Positions 21,764 through 33,000 of a stretch of 64,000 nucleotides of DNA are shown here, one piece after another. A model generated the notes under the pieces. That model did not search any database, was not told the origin of the DNA, and worked only from the letters and a program-made list of their open reading frames with translations. The stretch spans positions 9,446,501 through 9,510,500 of the forward strand of contig AP031356.1 of assembly GCA_037833965.1 (NCBI GenBank). Direction: 5' to 3'. Made by a program: the position numbers and the translations under genes. The stretch's first letter is position 1. Every line of letters starts with the position of its first letter. Source of the stretch: Marchantia polymorpha subsp. ruderalis (lineage: Eukaryota > Streptophyta > Marchantiopsida > Marchantiales > Marchantiaceae).

Positions 21764-23312
21764 CTCTAGTCACTGCAACCGATGCCTCCACCTGTGGTGC
21801 ACTCGCTAAATAAGAGAAATCCTCTTCCTCGTAAGAGATGGAAGTGCTCGCCCCAGAACTCGCCATAGCTGCAAGCCTCTATTCCAACTGCTCAATCCGA
21901 GCAGCCATCGCGCTCTCTGTGGCAGAAGTAGCACTCGCTACAGGACGTCCAACTACACCGGCACCTCGACCACCTCTACCAGCACGGCCACCTTGACCTC
22001 GAGAAGCATCACCACCACGACCTCTACCACTAGATGTCAACTCTGGATGAAGGTCAAAACACCGATCTCGAGTATGACCTGCTCGACCACAGTGGTCACA
22101 CACCACCTGTGCTGACTGGGATCTGGCCTGTGAACTCTGATCTCCGGCCTCCTGGAGACAATCTCTTCGCCGATGATCCCCTCCACATGTCCAATATGCT
22201 GGTCCCTGCTGCTGGCCAGCAAACGACGGCACTGGTGCACGTGCCCCTGTATCTCTAGCGGCCGTCTGGTGTTGTGTCTGCACTCCGCGACCCCCACTAC
22301 TACCACCACCAAAGAGTCTAGACTGTGCCGTGCTCTGCGGGACACGAGAAGTAGTGGCTGCGTCTCTAGCGAATGAAGAAGTCACCACTCTCTCCTCCAC
22401 TATGTTAAGCTCAATCTTCTCAGAAAGAACAAACACATAAGCCAATGTCGGTGACGCATTGCTCAAGAGGGTAGCATCCCAAACCCTCTGCCGTAGCTCT
22501 CTGTCCAATATCATGTACTAGTACTGGACCGCCTGTGGCTTAGTTACACCGTGAGTAACTGAGATCAACCGCCGCATACGAGTGTATGCCTTCCGAAGAC
22601 TCTCACCAGTCTTCCGCTCAAACTCCTGAAGACTCCTCAACTTCTCCGTCCTCACCCCCTGATAGTTCTTCCTCAACCTCTTGAAGAACTCAGGAATGGG
22701 GCTGAACGAAGGTACGCCAGTAGTCTCCCTACTCGTGCTGGCAACGCCAACAGCACCGATGGTGGTACCTGCTCCACTAGTACCATCGGTGATGCTACCA
22801 CTCGCACCTCCACTGGTACCAACACCACCCTGGGTGATTGACATATAGTTTGGAGACCAATGACGCCTCCATGCGTCAATCTCCACAGCATACTCTCTCC
22901 CAAACTCATGGTAGTCATCCATGGGAGGCCCCTCTAGATGCTGAAACAACCCCTTCCATGCAAAGAAGGGTGTAAACAACGTGGGGTTACGCAAGAACTG
23001 CATATCGCACCACGTGTCAAACTCCTGGATGAAATCATCCAACTCAATGGTGCCCACTGCCCCAAAGTACCGCCGTGGGCCCTTCATGGCCCCGTTCATA
23101 CCGTCCATGTCCCCAGTCCACGAGTGTGGGACCCTAGATGATATCATCACCAAAGATCTGCTATATGCCACACCCCGCGCCTCTGCAACCACTGATGCGC
23201 TAGGATGAGGTAGCCGATACCTCAACACACTCCGCGTAAATCCTCCACGGTCCTCAACGGAACCACCAAACTCCTCCGTGATGACTAACTCACCAACCGG
23301 CACCACTTCCAC
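21618..23312 (-). pseudogene. Gag (capsid and nucleocapsid)
   Basis: Structural protein of the element's virus-like particle. The capsid-like part includes FIQEFDTWCDMQFL and FAWKGLFQHLEG, and then RRMRRLISVTHG-like text in the retrotransposon-gag region. A TAG at 22516-22518 interrupts it, and the frame resumes with ILDRELRQRVWD. A basic, Gly/Arg-rich nucleocapsid has one complete CCHC knuckle, CDHCGRAGHTRDRC (about 22057-22098), and one degenerate knuckle, YWTCGGDHRRRDC, whose first Cys is Tyr. A second TAG lies at 21879-21881, after which the same frame runs to 21618. The true start codon is unclear: the frame is open to a TGA at about 23406-23408. Confidence 0.88.
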
Positions 23313-24248
23313 AACTCCACCTGCCCTTGTCCCTACACTAACCTGCTCTAGCCCTACTGACTTTGGGTATGGGCAACCTAACCTGTCATCACCGCAAGAA
23401 GACTCTCATGGTCCACTGGTCATCACTCCAGTCTCACCATGAGAGAAACAAAGATAGGCGCCGGTGATAAAATCCAACTGCACTATCGACAGCACACTAG
23501 AGTAAAGCTACTCCGGAAATCAGCGTCAACCCAAACATGGGCGCGCATCAAGAAGCCAGACTGGAGAGGATCCAAACACAAGAAAAACAACTAGCAACGA
23601 TTCTCCAGTCAAAATCAAACACAACACATCATGGAAAGTCGCCTCACGTTGCGCTCCATCATCCCCTGTCATCTTCCGTCACCAGCGCTATCTCCTGCAT
23701 CGCGTTGCCAAGAAGATATCTCCGCCAAATTGTTTTGTCCGACAACTCACTTCTCCCCTTCTACTAGAGTAAGGAATCTAAAACGTCCGCCTAATCCACT
23801 CGTTCCCCAAAAGAAATGGTAAACAGATGAAATGTATACTTCCACCACTTCAACCAACACAGACAAGAAAAACTAAAACTCTAGTATAATGTTCACCACG
23901 TCATATAGCTAGAAGTACAATGTAAAGGCATTGTACAACTGAAAAATCATATAGTGAGACCAAGTGCATGTTCTTAGTCTCTTCCGAATACTCTACTTTC
24001 CTCTTCTTATATATATATATATATTTATATCATTTTTTTTTCTTTTTTTTTCTATATAAATATATACAAAAATTAGAAAGCTTACTGGGTATATAAAAAA
24101 AATTTGAAATACCGTAATGCCCACAGGTGGTGGTGCAAATTGCTAAATGAAAACACTTCCGAAGTTGAAAGATCTCCATTCGTCACTTCAGAATGTGCAG
24201 TTCGTGAACATGTGCTTTGGTTCGTTCTGCACATTCTTGTACATTCTT
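23313..24248 (-). other. Element leader, gag-proximal part
   Basis: No long frames. An AT-rich tract with (TA)n at about 24007-24027 and T-runs follows at 24000-24060. I found neither LTR segment nor a standard initiator-Met primer binding site here. Confidence 0.5.
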
Positions 24249-24759
24249 GATTTCCAGCGTTGTACTATTGGCAATTGCTGTTTCAGGATTTTACAGAGCT
24301 TCTGCATCACATGCCCAAAGCGACTCACGTTACTGCTCGTCAAAACTGTTCCTAAGCACCAGGACGGGCGGCTGCGGTGTTCAGAAACAAGCTGGACCAG
24401 CGAGGAGGGGATTTTCAGAGCAATGAAGTAGAAAAAGCTATTACTGTACGTCGCCTTGACGACTTTCACACGGGTTCACGTCAACGTGAACATGGTTCAT
24501 TCTGCACACGTCAACATGAACACTTGACGTGAACCCGTGTGAAAGTCGTCAATGCGACGTACAGTGATAGCTTTTTCTACTTCATTGCTCTGAAAATCCC
24601 CTCCTCGCTGGTCCAGCTTGTTTCTGAACACCGCAGCCGCCCGTCCTGGTCCTTAGGAACAGTCTTGACGAGCAGTAACGTGAGTCGCTCTGGGCATGTG
24701 ATGCAGAAGCTCTGTAAAATCCTGAAACTGCAATTGCCAATAGTACAACGCTGGAAATC
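24249..24759. repeat. Large near-perfect inverted repeat, 236-bp arms, 39-nt loop
   Basis: Left arm 24249-24484 and right arm 24524-24759 are reverse complements with no gaps and about six mismatches by eye. The loop is 24485-24523. The arms start GATTTCCAGCGTTGTACTAT on the outside. Transcription through this region would give a long double-stranded hairpin. No target duplication flanks it, and the arm sequence encodes nothing I recognise. Confidence 0.93.
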
Positions 24760-26153
24760 GTCTCGCTCGTACCTCTCACGAGTTTCGTCAAACAAGCATG
24801 TCCCTGGGCCCTCTTGAAGATTGGATGTCGCAAATTGTTTTCGAACAAGCGAGTTCTGTGCACGGCCAGTCGCTGTCGTACAGTCCAACTTTCCCGTGTA
24901 CGGCAGGAAACATCACAGAAGAGCACAAGCTGTAGATCAGATTTCCACAAAAGCAGTACGAAGCCTTTTAGGACTGCGGAGTTGCACAATGCTGAACACT
25001 GTCATGTACTCAAGAAACTCCTTTAACTCCCGCGTTGGCTACTCAGCAAATCCGAATGGTTGCAGTAGCAGCAGCTTTGCTGAAGGTAGACACAGTGTGA
25101 CCAACATAAAATATTGCTTATTCGGAGACATATTGCGAGATTTCAGCATTTAAAAGCCATAGGTCCTTCCACATGGTGTCCTTGAAACCTGAAATCTACC
25201 CACTACTGTATCTATAATTTGGAGAAGGAGACGTCAAAGGTGGGTGGAGTTCAACACATTGTCTTCCTTCTGATCCGCCTGAAACCCGGCCGATATATAA
25301 GCCTTCTCGAAAGCTCCAAGTCGCCAGACAATGGCCGCAAGAAACCAGCGAGAAACAGTTCCAGCCAGGTCAAGGCGAGGATGAACTCGAACCGAATGAA
25401 CACGGGCTCCCTTACGATGATCTCACTCGCAAAAGAAGGCGGAATAAAACTCATGAACAGCTGGTATTATCACGCCGCGACCGGCTCGAAAACAACAACA
25501 ACTGACATCCGACTTTACACGTCCGAGCGAGTGAAGTCAGTCAGCTCCACCACGACCACGAGCCTGCGGGCAAACAAGATTGCCTTGCCCTGACCGATCG
25601 ATCTGCAACTCACTCACTTACTCATTCAATCAATAAATCAATTCGTGCAAATGAATCTCCTCTCGCTCCCTCTTCCCGTCGCCCCTCACAAATATTTCCC
25701 CTCGTCAGCCGACGTTGACGCCCGCAAAATTGCGCTGCTGACCGAACAAGAAGCGGCTTCGAATCCCACCATTCACTCCATCGCCAAAGATCTTTATGTG
25801 CCCTTTTATTCCAATCAATGCATGCATAACATATCTTCCTCGATGTTTTCTTGCCGTATGCGCAACGAATTGACAGTCTTGTCAAATCCCCGTTTCAAAA
25901 CCGACGACCTTCTCTCAAGACGAAAGGAATCTACAGATAGCTCAAACCGATAAGCCTATGCTATAATCTCGGATCTTCCGTATAGGAAACACTTTGCAAA
26001 CACTTTTCAAGAACGAAAACATGAAAAGATTCCCGAGAAAAGCCCAAACAATAACCTGAAAACACGAACAAAATCAGGAAAGAAAAACCGAATAAAACAC
26101 AAACAAAATATCTAAACAAGCTACCCTGTTGCATTCACGTGAGTTCTTTGAGT
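24760..26153. other. Element leader, LTR-proximal part, with possible captured DNA
   Basis: Mixed-composition sequence without recognisable retroelement motifs. 24780-25150 continues the material next to the right arm of the inverted repeat and has short open frames on both strands. GATATATAAG at 25291-25300 is a good TATA box on the plus strand, with an ATG 30-40 bp downstream (25332). 25970-26130 is A-rich. It could be captured host sequence or an old nested insertion. Confidence 0.4.
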
Positions 26154-26411
26154 AAAAGAAAGGTAAATGTCACAACTGTACAAAGAGTCGAGCCCAACAC
26201 ACGACTCGCAAGTAGAATAAGAGTCGAAGCTATGGGGATCAACCCCGACGCGGAAGGCTCAACTCGCAGAACTGACAGTTCTTCGAGTTCGCCTCCTATA
26301 AAACCCGAGCCAGCCGACGTCCCAACGTGCATGGCGGTTCCAACGTACAGGGTGTCCCAACGTGTATCTACCCTCAAACTCAAATCAACACCAACGTCTT
26401 GAGCCATGACA
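26154..26411 (-). repeat. Right terminal repeat, segment B only
   Basis: Matches LTR segment B (15597-15854) over its full 258 bp with scattered substitutions, and ends GCCATGACA with AAGG after it. Segment A is absent; the 112 bp to its left are unrelated. An alternative inner edge is TGTTGCATTCACG at about 26128, which would make a 280-bp repeat with TG...CA ends. Confidence 0.85.
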
Positions 26412-26413
26412 AA

Positions 26414-26452
26414 GGTTTCAAGGGGCAATTCTTTAAATCGCCCCTTGAAACC
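26414..26452. repeat. Palindrome at the insertion edge, 13-bp stem
   Basis: GGTTTCAAGGGGC (26414-26426) and GCCCCTTGAAACC (26440-26452) are perfect inverted copies around a 13-nt A/T-rich loop. The related site in the old tandem repeat (15182-15217) is a decayed version. The younger element inserted at the left shoulder of this hairpin. Confidence 0.85.
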
Positions 26453-27420
26453 ACCTACAAGACAATCTTCATACAATACTACCCGTCTAATAGTTACTCC
26501 GCGCGGAGACATAATCAACACCCCTTGCAGCCCCAAGGCCACGGACTTTAATCACAATAAAAACACAAGTGATTCTTGTGACGTTGTTGTTTTTTTTTGC
26601 TTTGGTTATCTTTCTACTTCAAAAAATGTTGATTTACGTTGGTTCTAAATCATAGTGCTTGAAGATGTTTAGCAAAATAGAGATGTATAATACTGTCAAT
26701 ATGATTCAAAGAGCAATCATTTAGCTGTTGGTGCTCGAAGAGTGGATTGCACAATTGATTGCATGAATACTAATACCCAACAGATAGTTGATTTGGGAAA
26801 ATTCAGCAACAAGATTTTGATATTGTTGTGGAGTTTTCATCAAAACATGGTGTTGAGTTTCAATTGAGGTTACATGCAAGTTGTTGAAATTTTATAACCT
26901 ATGTAAAAGATATTTGAATGTCTGTTGTTACCGTGTTTGAAGTTTTGTTGTTATAAGTCTTGATCTTTTTCTTCAAACATCATGCTAAGATGTGACAAAA
27001 CTTAATCAAGGTTTATCAAATGTACTTCTTCAATAATGACAAAAATCAAGATAATTCGATTTTGATGAGCAATGATCTAATGAGTCCAAGTTGTGTTTCT
27101 TCTATTTAGTACCTGTGTGGTTGGAGTCAAACAAGTTTGACTTGTTTGAAAACTCTTGAAGTTTTGTACAATCTTTGTCAAACTTCTTTAACTTGTTTAA
27201 CTCAAGATTGTTTTGGCGCTTGTGAAACTAGATTTGCTGAAGGATGTGGAATATGGATTTGAGCGCAAGCATCTTGAAGTTGTTTCATGGCATTTTGTAT
27301 GCTAGCATTCTGTCGTTGTATCTATTGGAGCATGGAAATTCCGTCGTGCATCTAGATGTTTGAAGTGTCATCCATCTTGATAATGTATTCTCATGAACTG
27401 TTGAGAATGGCAACTCACAC
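26416..27420 (-). pseudogene. Old gypsy relic, gag part
   Basis: Minus-strand translation shows a gag-like N-terminus starting MDDTSNI near 27380, with a coiled-coil-like QNAMKQLQDACAQIH (about 27240-27310), then decay. Nearer the insertion come NHLCFYCD (about 26560) and KNCPLKP (about 26420), which look like parts of a zinc knuckle. It is interrupted by many stops. Confidence 0.5.
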
Positions 27421-30000
27421 AAGACTTAGAATAACATTCCAAAATAATCATAACACTCAAAGCAAGAAAACTGGAAGTTGTATCATTCAAACTGAAAAAG
27501 AAAATAAAATTTGATACTAGAAGAGCATGTGCAATTGGTGTTGAAAAGTGAGAAACAATGTCCTAAATCTCTTTAGTTATCCTGCTACTACTACGATGAT
27601 ACATGATAACTCTAGAGTTGAAAAGATGGCAGTGCATCCAAAGTTGGAAAAAAGTCTGCATCTAAAAAATCATTGCAATTGTCACTTTCATTACAAAAAG
27701 TAGATCTAGGTAGCTTCAAAAACAACAATTTAGAAGAGCTAACGCTTTCAAAATTTTGACTGAGCTCCCTGATCTATGGATAGCAAGAATGTAGAGATTC
27801 AAAAACTAACAAAAAAAAATCAGCTTTGACAAAAGCAAGTTGAGATTTCTCAAATTTAGCTACACAAGATGGAAATGGATATATGTTTTTAGATGTAAGT
27901 ACTTGAGTTAATGCAGCTAAAATAAATTTGGAAGTTAATGAGATCTTTGAGTGAGTTTCCAGAATCTGCAGATGAATTTTATTGACACGCGGAACACAAT
28001 CATATGGACACAATATTCAATTTGCTCATGAAATTTTTTTGGAGATAGCAAGGAGTGAAAGAGGAAGAAGAACACCAATTGCTATCTTACATGTCTATTA
28101 GAAGAGTGGTTTGTATAAGAGTAAGGATGTTTAGATGGAATATATATGTAATTATATATACAATTCTTTACAATAACTTTGTAAAATTTTCACATGTCTA
28201 GTTTTCATACTCCAACCGCGGACATGGCAGAGTAAGAGCTCTAAACTTCGTTTATGCAATTTAGCTCAATTTCCATTGTATCCTTGTGAAGTTATATGTG
28301 GAACCTTGAAAATTTGAGTGATACTTTTAAAAAAAACCTTCAAGTGTTATCTCACCTAATCTTGAACTCTAAATTTTCAGTATGATCAATTAAACGAATT
28401 TTTATTTTTCAATCCATTGGATTGAATTAGTGCCAAACTATTATTTTCATGTTTTGGTTAGATATAATTATCAAATTGGCTTAATAAACTTTCACGCTCT
28501 TCCAACCGAGAATATATAGAAGGAACAATAGAACATAATTGGGATCAAATTTTCAGAGGTTGTGTTGGTTTACTTAGTTATTAGTATATGCTGGAAAGTT
28601 GTTTGACATTTGAAACCAAATTCGCTCTACCACGCCTTTATAAAGAACCCATTTGAAATATGACGAAAGAGACATAACCTGAAAATAATGACAAACATAT
28701 GTGGAAACATATTTCTATATGCAGTCAAAGTAAAGAAGTGATAAACAGGAAATTCAACCAAAGAAATTAAACGCACATACATGCACAACCAAAAGAAATA
28801 CAATTCACAATTCGGTGGAGTATGCATGCATAGTATGTATTGAACTACAGTACAAAGACACTTCAGATCTCAGTGGTAACTAGTGCTATGGTGAGATGAT
28901 GGAGAGAAACTATTGAGTGTAGAGTTCAAGCATCGAGCCTATATATTACGCCCAATTTGGAAAGCAGATGCTTGACATGGTGACTTACAGCTGAGCTGGT
29001 GCTTACAGCTGAGAACGTCTACCACGTAGCTACTACATCGCCAAACGAAACTCTTCTCGGTTGGGCCTCCTCGAAACCTACGTACACAAACTTTCTTACT
29101 CCCGTCGATCACATCATGTAATTGCATTGCTTTCTACAACAGTTCATAGAAGAATACAATGGCGGGAGAGAACTATAGTAATGAGCTGTTGATGCATTAT
29201 TGCACTTGCATGAAAAATTAACATTTTCCTACTCCATGGTCCCTAATATTTGAGTAAGCAACTATGCACCTCTTCATACAAATTTTTCAACTTTCTTGGT
29301 TACTGAGGCTTGCCATCCAGTTAATCCGTATTAAACACAGAATTTATTACATAAAATTTACTCATGTGCATAATTATAGATAGTGAAACGTTATCTTTTA
29401 AAAAGATTTTGTATTCCTCATGCATTTGTTTCTCACGTTTGTTCATAGTGGCATAAATTTTGAATTCTATCATTGGATGGAAATGATTGTAAGAAACAAA
29501 TTTCTTAACAGACGAACAGATAGAGTATATTAGAGATATTTCATTCACTCTATCTATTTCAAATAAAGAAGAATGATTTATAAATTTCTTTTAAGTTTTT
29601 CAAAAGATTTCTTCTAAATTTTTTTTACAAAGTGATGTATATAGCACAATCCAAATTACACATAAATTAATAAGTTATGATCAATTCATTTATTATTGTA
29701 AGATATAATAGCATATGTAATTTGATTTGATATTATATCTATAATCTTTGATATAAATATTTTACATATGAACACGTAATTATTTATTACTAAACCCCGT
29801 TTCACGGGTGTTTTCCATTGGTTCCTCTTTCCACTTGGCTACGTTGACTTCTGTTCTGTACCATTGATTAATGTTATACCAAGTATGATTTCTCAGTGTA
29901 CAGTGTCCACAGGAACATCAATTTGATCACATTGATGGGTATTGATCTTCCTCGTAGTAAGCTCTTCAGTTATCTCCACATTTTCACATTACAAGTTTTA
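27421..30000. other. AT-rich intergenic, probably decayed transposon DNA
   Basis: No intact frame or gene recognised. The 5' LTR of the old relic would be expected here but could not be matched to any repeat. Confidence 0.35.
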
Positions 30001-33000
30001 CTCTAGCCAGGTCTATTTTCAAGCTGCTGACGGTGAAATCTGGCCAGTGTTCGAGGACGTGGCGTGGCGTGGCCGGCAGCATGCAGTTGAGAAAGGACAA
30101 TAAATTTCTGCGCTTCAAAGAATTGAAGGTGAGACTTGTAATATAATATGTTCACTTACCAGCATTCGCCTTCTTGTGGGCAGCCGATTCCTACACTCAC
30201 GTATCTGGTCCTGATCCTGAATACCATCACCATAACCAGCGACTCGATCTTCCTACTATCATGGAGTCAGAATAACGCGTCATCCGCTCACTAGAGACTG
30301 CCAGGATCCAAGAAAAAAATTGCTAAATGTCTCATGATATACTCGCTGCCATAGCCCTGACACGAGAGCAATTTCCATCAAAATTTACTAACGTTGGACA
30401 AGATCTCATTCTTAAGGTCTACGTATTGGCTCCACTGATATGTAGAAGTACATTTAAGCAGGTTGTATATGGTTCTACGAACAGCATAAACTGCATGTAT
30501 GGCCCATACTAGACCGGTGGATCGCACGAGGATACTCAATCAATATCTCCACATCGATTCATATCCGGAGGTGAACTGCACGTCCTACGTTAATGCTACG
30601 ATGCCTGGTGTTAGACCGCCAGCTGAGTCACTTCTTGAAAATTCGCTCAAATGCAGTCAAGGATATTGATCAAGAGAAAGTCATGCAATGGTCCCGATAG
30701 ATAACTGTGCGGACGGTAGAGTCAAGACAATCTTCTCATAGAGAAATCTGAAAGCATTAGTCTTGAAGAGAGGTATAGACCTCAATCAGTCATTGGTAAC
30801 AACTGAGGGGATCTACTCCATATCTAGTGGAGCAGAGCTTCACAACGACACGGAATGTACCGGCTGTCCTTACAGCTAGTCCTATACTCCCACTCAGTCA
30901 GTAGATATAATATCTAGGACTGGACTGGATGACAAGTAAGAGTGACTAAATAATATATTATAGTTCCTTAGGCATCAAGTCAACTACAGAGCATTGCTAT
31001 TAGAATAACACAATGAGCCAATATATAGGTAGGTCTCAGCTGAGATGAAATCTGCTTATTCGTGTCTCGAAACTTGGTGATCTTAATCCATGAGTAGTGG
31101 CTACTACCATCTTCATATTGCAGTTATTCTTGTCCCAGAAAAACCCTCCTGTATAGACAGAACGACGCTCTGATCAAAATCATATTCACCGTACGCTTGG
31201 AGCTGACTCAGGGACTTATATCAGACTACTCTAGGAGTACAACAGCGACTGTGTATCATAGAACACAAGATTTGTAGGATGTTGTGCAAGTTTTAGCAAT
31301 TGTGTGTGGCGAATCCAGGTTCTCTCCACCGAGTCGGTGCTTCCAGTTACTTGCAATTTAACCAACGTTGAGTCATCGAATCAACTGACTTATTTTCAAG
31401 GCATTTCAGATTTAAGCGTATGCTTGCAGGGTCAGATCTTAGGTCATCCGTGTGAACTACTCTGGAATTCGGGAGCATGCAGTTCAGTGAAGAATAACTC
31501 CCAGATATGCGACACTCGGGTGAAGCCACTTGTCATCCATGGTGCACTGTGCAAGTCAGCACTTAAAGAAGACAAATGATGGTTGAACGTACTCTATAGT
31601 ACATCGTACAGATTCAGAAGTTCTGCAGGTCTCATTTCCAACAGCTTTTTGCTCTGATCGCTGTGTCTGCTGAATTTTATTACGGAACTTTTTCCCGTAA
31701 TATGGCTGTTCAAAGCTTCGAAGAGATACAGAGCCGGGATACGGGGAATCAGGTATTAAAGATAAAGTGCATGCACATGTGCATTAAACTATGCTGTCAG
31801 TTGACTGGTTGTGTTTTTCTCTCACGTGTAAAGCCCTTGGACCGGTGTTCTCGTTCGGACTAGCTTGCCATCTGTACGCATAACGTCAAGTTTGACACAA
31901 GATCCAGAAAGATTCATCTCTTGCTCAGTTAGTCGTTTAGGTAGTATGATGAACTGAGATTTGAACAATCTCAGCACAATAGACAAAGTGACCATGAAGA
32001 CAAAATGTATGCTCGGAAAGAATGGGAATAAAGGCTTTTAGAATCATACACTGACAAAGAAAGCATTGGCTTTGACAGCTGTTAAAATCCTTTCGTCCCC
32101 ACAGAGGATCATATGATTAGTTGTGAAAGCTTATGTCATGTACAATGGTATTGGTATGAGAAAGTCCGCGATTCAGACATGGCCCATCAATATTTTAACC
32201 TGTGATGCATGTCTTTAGGAGAGGTTGGACCATGCAGGACAGAACAAACTACACGAGTGTCCAGAACCCTTCTTCGGAGATGCTTTTGTTATTTGAAAAG
32301 CTATTACACCAGAAGCCACTCAGTAGCAATCATGGGCAAATGTAAAGGAAACTACGCTTTTCACCCTTGCATTTTTCTGGAGCTAAACATTTTTGCCATG
32401 AATTCAGGACTGTTGTTACAGTGTATTCTTTACACCGTTTTAAAACACAAAATTTCTAGATTACTTTCAGATGGTAATACCTTCAAAATAAAGCGTGAGT
32501 CTACACGAAGATGTTGTCATCCTCTCTTCCGTTATCTGCAGACAATCAAAACATTGATGCTCTTCACTACCATTAACGAAAGCCATCTTTGACAAATTTC
32601 AAGCAGATCTGAGACAATGTACGTTTCTTTTTGATCGTGTAAGTTGTGTACTCTACTGTCTTGTACAGATGTGCGTTGCAGTTATCTAGATACTCGTCTC
32701 CATTGGAATATGCATCATAGCTCTAGTTGGTCATCATGCGTATCTATACAAGATGAGTTCCAGACAATTTTATATTGCGTTATAAGTCACGGTAAGTCGT
32801 AATTTTTTGGTGAAAAATGACAGTCCCCATTTCCAATCTGTACCTTCATAGTATTTAATGAATTTTTCCACCAAATCTCCCGAAAAAAAACCCAGAACTG
32901 ATCCAGCTCCAGCTCCAATCAAGTTTGACCGGTGTGGAGCTCTTGGAGTTCGAGCAGCCTTTGTATGTGTGAAGCATCGAAGGGCTCTCACGGAATAAGG

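Larger units (their letters stand above)
15485..26411 (-). mobile_element. Ty3/gypsy retrotransposon encoding Gag-PR-DNMT-RT-RH-INT-PHD, inactive copy
   Basis: 10.9-kb insertion. AAGG lies immediately outside both ends (15481-15484 and 26412-26415). The left terminus is TGTC at 15485 and the right terminus GACA at 26411, and both ends share a 258-bp terminal-repeat segment. Coding is on the minus strand: gag about 23312-21618, then pol 21763-16127 in a single different frame. Pol order is protease, cytosine-5 methyltransferase, RT, RNase H, integrase, PHD finger. Ten in-frame stops interrupt the two frames. It contains an unusually long 5' leader (about 23313-26130) with a large inverted repeat. 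The terminal repeats are irregular (see their entries). GC content is near 50 percent, unlike the AT-rich flanks. It could be a composite of two nested insertions. Confidence 0.85.
11860..27420 (-). mobile_element. Old Ty3/gypsy relic, split by the younger element at 15485-26411
   Basis: Heavily decayed minus-strand gypsy element. Its pol part lies at 11860-14510 and its gag part at 26416-27420, so the gene order (gag upstream of pol on the minus strand) is restored when the 15485-26411 insertion is removed. The sequence flanking the insertion also continues: the motif after AAGG at 26412 resembles what follows AAGG in the intact neighbouring repeat unit at 15182-15217. LTRs of this relic were not found. 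Base composition (about 30 percent GC) contrasts sharply with the younger element. Confidence 0.75.

Noticed and set aside
24147-24989. Similar open frames on both strands (ending SEEGIFRAMK)
   Set aside because: They are the two arms of one inverted repeat, not two genes; no family recognised.
26135-26542. 135-codon minus-strand frame
   Set aside because: Spans the right LTR segment and the flanking palindrome, so it is not a gene.
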